Positions 60,144 to 64,000 of a stretch of DNA of 64,000 nt are shown here, piece after piece. The translations under genes and the position numbers were made by a program. The DNA lies in contig NZ_BNCJ01000013.1 of NCBI RefSeq assembly GCF_014656415.1, forward strand, positions 57,171-121,170, in the 5' to 3' direction. Each line of letters opens with the position of its first letter. Positions within the stretch are counted from its first letter, which is position 1. The stretch comes from Seohaeicola zhoushanensis (GTDB lineage Bacteria > Pseudomonadota > Alphaproteobacteria > Rhodobacterales > Rhodobacteraceae). The notes under the pieces are model-generated. The model searched no databases, was not told the DNA's origin, and saw nothing but the letters and a program-made list of their open reading frames with translations.

Positions 60144-61153
60144 GCGGCACGCAGAACATTCTCGAGGTGAGTGACCTCAAGGTGCACTTCCCCATCGCCG
60201 GCGGCGGCAAGGTCTATGCGGTCGACGGCATCTCCTTCGCCCTGCCCCCCGGCGTCGCCTTCGGCCTCGTTGGCGAAAGCGGCTCGGGCAAGACCACCGC
60301 CGCGCTGGCCTGCGCGCGGCTGAACGACATCACAGCCGGAACGATCCGGCTGAACGGCCAGGACATCACCCGGATCGAGGGCGAGGCGCTGAAAGCGGCG
60401 CGGCGCGACGTGCAGGTGGTCTTCCAGGACCCCTACGCCTCGCTCAACCCGCGCGAACGCGCCGGCGCCATCGTCCGCCGCCCGCTCGACCTGCTGAAGG
60501 TCGGCACGCCCGCCGAACGCGCCGCCCGCGTCGACGAGCTCTTCGCCCTGGTCGGCCTGCGACCCGACCAGAAAGAGCTGTTCCCGCACCAGTTCTCGGG
60601 CGGCCAGCGCCAGCGGATCGGCGTGGCCCGCGCCCTCGCCTCGCGGCCGCGCCTCATCATCTGCGACGAGCCGGTCTCGGCCCTCGACGTGGCGATCCAG
60701 GCGCAGATCCTGAACCTGCTGGCCCGGCTCAAGCAGGATCTCGGCCTGTCCTACCTGTTCATCAGCCATGACCTCGCGGTGGTGCAGCACCTCTGCGACC
60801 GGATCGCGGTGATGTACCTGGGCCAGATCGTCGAGACCGGCAGCCGCCGGCAGATCTTCACCCGGCCGTCGCACCCCTATACCCACGCGCTGATCTCGGC
60901 GGTGCCCTCGCCCCATGCCATCGGCGGCGCCAGCAGCCGGATCCGCCTCATGGGCGACCCGCCCAGCCCGATCTCGCCGCCCTCGGGCTGCCGGTTCGCC
61001 GGGCGCTGCGCCCATGCGCAGGACCGCTGCCGCCAGGCCGCGCCGCCGCTGGCCGACACGGGCGAGGGCCATGCGGTCGCCTGCCACCGCGCGAACGACC
61101 CCGAGGTGGTCGCCGCGCGCGAGGCGCTGATCCGCGCGGCCCCCTCGGGCTGA
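60140..61153 (+). CDS. ABC transporter ATP-binding protein (DppF type)
   Basis: A 337-residue ATPase: Walker A GESGSGKTT, Q-loop VVFQDPYASLNPRE, signature FSGGQRQRI, Walker B LIICDEPVSALDV, H-loop ISHDLAVV and a C-terminal cysteine cluster (GCRFAGRCAHAQDRC). The start at 60140 overlaps the DppD stop; the longer frame upstream runs inside dppD. Forms the ATPase heterodimer with DppD. Confidence 0.9.
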   Translation: MSGTQNILEVSDLKVHFPIAGGGKVYAVDGISFALPPGVAFGLVGESGSGKTTAALACARLNDITAGTIRLNGQDITRIEGEALKAARRDVQVVFQDPYASLNPRERAGAIVRRPLDLLKVGTPAERAARVDELFALVGLRPDQKELFPHQFSGGQRQRIGVARALASRPRLIICDEPVSALDVAIQAQILNLLARLKQDLGLSYLFISHDLAVVQHLCDRIAVMYLGQIVETGSRRQIFTRPSHPYTHALISAVPSPHAIGGASSRIRLMGDPPSPISPPSGCRFAGRCAHAQDRCRQAAPPLADTGEGHAVACHRANDPEVVAAREALIRAAPSG

Positions 61154-61158
61154 TCGCC

Positions 61159-61190
61159 CGCCAGGCCCACCCCTTCCCTGATGCCTGGCG
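61159..61190 (+). repeat. Intercistronic hairpin between DppF-type and flavoprotein genes
   Basis: An 8-bp stem CGCCAGGC / GCCTGGCG with a 16-base loop, just after the ATPase stop. Weak evidence for partial termination before the dehydrogenase gene. Confidence 0.4.
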
Positions 61191-61235
61191 ACAGGCGCAG
61201 GCCCACCCATTGCCCGCCGCTCCGGAGACTCCGCC

Positions 61236-63704
61236 ATGACCCCGCCCATCCCGAAACACGCCCGAGCCGTCATCATCGGCGGCGGCATCGCCGGCTGCTC
61301 GGTCGCCTATCACCTTGCCAAGCTCGGCTGGAGCGACGTGGTGCTGCTTGAACGCAAGCAGCTCACCTCGGGCACGACCTGGCACGCCGCCGGGCTGATC
61401 GCCCAGCTTCGTGCCACCCGCAACATGACCCGGCTCAGCAAGTATTCGCAGGAGCTCTACGGCGAACTCGAAGCCGAGACCGGCGTGGCCACCGGCTTCC
61501 GCCGCAACGGCTCGATCACCATGGCCCTGACCGCCGAGCGGCGCGAAGAGATCTACCGCCAGGCCTCGATGGCGCGGGCCTTCGGTGTCGAGGTCGAACC
61601 GCTGGGCGAAACCGAGCTCAAGGCGCTCTACCCGCACCTGAACACCAAGGGTTTCGCCGGGGCCGTCTACCTGCCGAAGGACGGCCAGGGCGATCCGGCG
61701 AACATCGCCCTGGCCCTGGCTAAGGGCGCCCGGATGCGCGGCGCCCACATCCGCGAGCACGTCAAGGTTACCGCCGTGACCGAGACGCTCCGCGGCGGGC
61801 GGCGCGCGGTCGCGGGCGTGAAATGGCAGTCCGACGAAACCGGCGAGACCGGCACCATCGCTGCCGATTTCGTGGTGAACTGCGCCGGCATGTGGGCCGG
61901 CGAAGTCGGACGCCGCAACGGCGTCAACATCCCGCTTCAGGCCTGCGAACACTTCTACATCGTCACCGAAACCATCCCCGACCTGGCCCGCCTCCCGGTA
62001 CTGCGCGTGCCCGACGAATGCGCCTACTACAAGGAGGACGCCGGCAAGATCCTCCTTGGCGCCTTCGAGCCGGTCTCCAAGCCCTGGGGCATACACGGCA
62101 TCTCGGAAGACTTCTGCTTCGACCAGCTGCCCGAGGATTTCGAACACTTTGAGCCGATCCTGGAAAAGGCCGTGTCCCGCGTGCCCCTGCTGGAAAGCGC
62201 CGGGATCCACACCTTCTTCAACGGCCCCGAAAGCTTTACCCCCGACGATGCCTACCACCTTGGCGAGGCCCCCGAGATCGCCGGCTATTTCGTCGCCGCC
62301 GGCTTCAACTCGGTGGGCATCCAGTCCTCCGGCGGTGCCGGCATGGCCCTGGCCCACTGGATGGAGCGGGGTTATCCGCCCTTCGACCTCTCCGATGTCG
62401 ACATTCGCCGGATGCAGCCCTTCATGGGCAACCGCACCTACCTGGTGGAACGCGCGAAAGAGACCCTGGGCCTGCTCTACGCCGACCACTTCCCCTACCG
62501 CCAGAAGGCCACCGCGCGCGGGATCCGCCGCTCGCCCTTCCACGAGACGCTGGCCAAGCGCGGCGCGGTCTTCGGCGAAACCGCCGGCTGGGAACGCGCC
62601 AACTGGTTCGCCGGCACGGGCCAGGAGGCGGCCTATGCCTATTCCTGGAAACGGCAGAACTGGTTCGACAATTCAGCAGCCGAACATCGCGCGATCCGCG
62701 AAAACGTCGGCCTCTACGACATGACCTCCTTCGGCAAGATCATCGTCGACGGCCGCGATGCCGAAGGCTTCCTCAACCACGTCTGCGGCGCCGAAATGGC
62801 GGTGCCCGACGGCAAGATCGTCTACACCCAGTTCCTCAACGACCGCGGCGGCATCGAGGCCGACGTGACCGTCACCCGCCTGTCCGAGACGCGCTATCTC
62901 GTCGTGACCCCCGCCGCCACGACGGTGCGCGATCTCAGCTGGCTGATGCGCCACCGGGGCGAACGCGCTGTGTCGATCGTCGATGTCACCGCCTCGGAAG
63001 GCGTCCTCGCCGTCATGGGGCCAAGGGCGCGCGACCTGATGCAGGCGGCCGCCCCCTGGCACGACTGGTCGAACGCGGCGCATCCCTTCGGCACCGCGCA
63101 GGGAATCGACATCGGCCTCGGCCAGGCCCGCGCGCACCGGGTGTCCTACGTCGGTGAACTCGGCTGGGAGATCTACATGCCCACCGATCAGGGCGCGCAT
63201 GTGCTCGAAACCCTGCTGGATGCCGGCGCGGCCTTCGATCTCAGGCTCTGCGGCCTGCACGCGATGGATTCCTGCCGAATCGAAAAGGGCTTCCGCCATT
63301 TCGGCCATGACATCACCGAAGAGGACCACGTTCTCGAAGCCGGCCTCGGCTTTGCGGTCAAGACCGCGAAACCCGATTTCATCGGCCGCGACGCGGTTCT
63401 GCGCAGGAAGGCCGAGGGGCTGACCAGCCGGATGCTGCAATTCCGCCTGACCGACCCCGAGCCGCTGCTCTACCACGCCGAACCGATCCTGCGCGACGGC
63501 CAGATCGTCGGCCACCTGACATCGGGCAACTACGGGCACACGCTCGGTGGCGCGGTCGGCCTGGGCTATGTGCCCTGCCCCGGCGAAGACGCCGCCAGCC
63601 TGCTCGCCTCGCGCTGGGAGATCGAGATCGCCGGCAATCGTATCGCCGCCGAAGCTTCGCTGAGACCGCTCTACGATCCCCGTTCGCAACGAACGAAGGC
63701 CTAA
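61236..63704 (+). CDS. Dimethylglycine/sarcosine dehydrogenase-like flavoprotein with GcvT domain
   Basis: An 822-residue enzyme. Residues 1 to about 380 form a DAO-type FAD domain (VIIGGGIAGCSVAYHL, and SGTTWHAAGL with His50 at the place where dimethylglycine dehydrogenase binds FAD covalently); about 380-435 is the FAO_M linker; about 440-810 are GcvT and GcvT C-terminal folate-binding domains (YDMTSFGKIIVDGRDA, VSYVGELGWEIYMPTDQG). Family members demethylate N-methylglycines and pass the methyl to THF as 5,10-methylene-THF. It closes the Dpp operon and pairs with the PurU remnant, which would have released formate. The exact N-methyl substrate is unknown. Confidence 0.88.
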   Translation: MTPPIPKHARAVIIGGGIAGCSVAYHLAKLGWSDVVLLERKQLTSGTTWHAAGLIAQLRATRNMTRLSKYSQELYGELEAETGVATGFRRNGSITMALTAERREEIYRQASMARAFGVEVEPLGETELKALYPHLNTKGFAGAVYLPKDGQGDPANIALALAKGARMRGAHIREHVKVTAVTETLRGGRRAVAGVKWQSDETGETGTIAADFVVNCAGMWAGEVGRRNGVNIPLQACEHFYIVTETIPDLARLPVLRVPDECAYYKEDAGKILLGAFEPVSKPWGIHGISEDFCFDQLPEDFEHFEPILEKAVSRVPLLESAGIHTFFNGPESFTPDDAYHLGEAPEIAGYFVAAGFNSVGIQSSGGAGMALAHWMERGYPPFDLSDVDIRRMQPFMGNRTYLVERAKETLGLLYADHFPYRQKATARGIRRSPFHETLAKRGAVFGETAGWERANWFAGTGQEAAYAYSWKRQNWFDNSAAEHRAIRENVGLYDMTSFGKIIVDGRDAEGFLNHVCGAEMAVPDGKIVYTQFLNDRGGIEADVTVTRLSETRYLVVTPAATTVRDLSWLMRHRGERAVSIVDVTASEGVLAVMGPRARDLMQAAAPWHDWSNAAHPFGTAQGIDIGLGQARAHRVSYVGELGWEIYMPTDQGAHVLETLLDAGAAFDLRLCGLHAMDSCRIEKGFRHFGHDITEEDHVLEAGLGFAVKTAKPDFIGRDAVLRRKAEGLTSRMLQFRLTDPEPLLYHAEPILRDGQIVGHLTSGNYGHTLGGAVGLGYVPCPGEDAASLLASRWEIEIAGNRIAAEASLRPLYDPRSQRTKA

Positions 63705-63734
63705 GTGAGCTGCTGCCGGCTTCGTGGACAGCAG

Positions 63735-64000
63735 TTAAGCTAGCATAGCGCGGGCCTCGAACTCCATGGGGCTGAGGTAGCCCAGTTTCGAATGCCGCCT
63801 GCGCGGGTTGTAGAAGCGCTCGATGTAGTCGAATACGTCGGCACGCGCTTTGTTGCGGGTGCGGTAAACCTTCCGGGCCGTCCGTTCGGTCTTCAGTGAT
63901 GAAAAGAAGCTCTCCATCGCCGAATTGTCCCAGACGTTTCCAGCCCGGCTCATCGAGCAGGTGATGCCGTTGTCGGCCAGAAGCCGTTGAAACTGCTCGC
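63735..64000 (-). CDS. IS3-family transposase OrfB, C-terminal part, runs off the window
   Basis: Continuous minus-strand frame from the right edge: EQFQRLLADNGITC, SMSRAGNVWDNSAMESFFSS, LKTERTARKVYRTRNKARAD, VFDYIERFYNPRRRHSKLGY and LSPMEFEARAMLA. This is the end of the integrase core of IS3-family OrfB (the Asp of LADNGI and the Glu of ESFFSSLK are catalytic). The IS end lies between 63705 and 63734, including GCTGTCCACGAAGCCGGCAG on the minus strand. It inserted just after the flavoprotein stop. Confidence 0.88.
   Translation of the reverse strand, partial: EQFQRLLADNGITCSMSRAGNVWDNSAMESFFSSLKTERTARKVYRTRNKARADVFDYIERFYNPRRRHSKLGYLSPMEFEARAMLA

Overview
The window reads as high-GC alphaproteobacterial DNA, most likely from a member of the Rhodobacterales. 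The basis is codon usage, tightly packed ATGA-coupled operons, TRAP/Liv/Dpp transport sets, a DUF1289 protein and ISKra4/IS6/TniABQ elements; no rRNA or marker gene is present to confirm it. No tRNA, rRNA or CRISPR array was seen. The window looks like a mosaic of catabolic segments joined by mobile elements.

Segment A (1-41.17 kb) is one large catabolic region. From left to right it holds a MarR regulator and SDR; a LuxR-type regulator; a 2Fe-2S ferredoxin with two CYP199-like P450s; two tandem NIPSNAP proteins; a SnoaL-like protein and SDR; a DUF3237 protein; an iron-ADH-like protein with a third P450; a complete branched-chain-type ABC transporter (livHMGF plus binding protein); an epoxide-hydrolase-like protein, a DUF1289 protein and an MFS carrier; a third NIPSNAP protein; a TRAP transporter followed by a MaoC hydratase, acyl-CoA ligase and enoyl-CoA hydratase; and an opposing operon with a second hydratase, thiolase-like protein, DUF35 protein, MFE-2-type SDR and two acyl-CoA dehydrogenases, divergent from a nitronate-monooxygenase-like flavoprotein. 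The set resembles a pathway in which P450s oxidise a hydrophobic substrate (terpenoid, steroid-like or alkyl-aromatic, not determined) that is then CoA-activated and beta-oxidised. Almost every operon of the first 33 kb carries one copy of an 18-bp dyad, GTCCCC-N6-GGGGAC or a close variant, in its promoter, which suggests one regulon. The rest of segment A (33.2-41.2 kb) has an Lrp-type regulator, a frameshifted transketolase-like E1 gene, a CaiB/BaiF CoA-transferase, a second TRAP transporter and a dead acyl-CoA dehydrogenase gene, and lacks the dyad.

Segment B (41.17-46.6 kb) is a nest of mobile elements: an ISKra4-family element broken by a nonsense codon and truncated by an IS6-family copy, which is itself cut by a 3.66-kb TniA-TniB-TniQ (Tn7/Tn5053-like) element. 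The Tni element has 30-bp terminal inverted repeats, repeated internal transposase-site-like motifs and no cargo gene.

Segment C (46.6-51.3 kb) holds the tail of an unknown gene, an SsuBCA-type ABC transporter, a flavin reductase and a divergent GntR regulator. A complete IS6 copy (51,344-52,157) then cuts purU.

Segment D (52.16-63.7 kb) is visibly more GC-rich. It pairs a purU remnant, CobW-type GTPase, YtcJ-like amidohydrolase and XRE-cupin regulator with a divergent Dpp-type peptide/opine ABC transporter and a dimethylglycine/sarcosine-dehydrogenase-like flavoprotein, suggesting uptake and demethylation of an N-methylated compound with removal of one-carbon units. An IS3-family transposase runs off the right edge.
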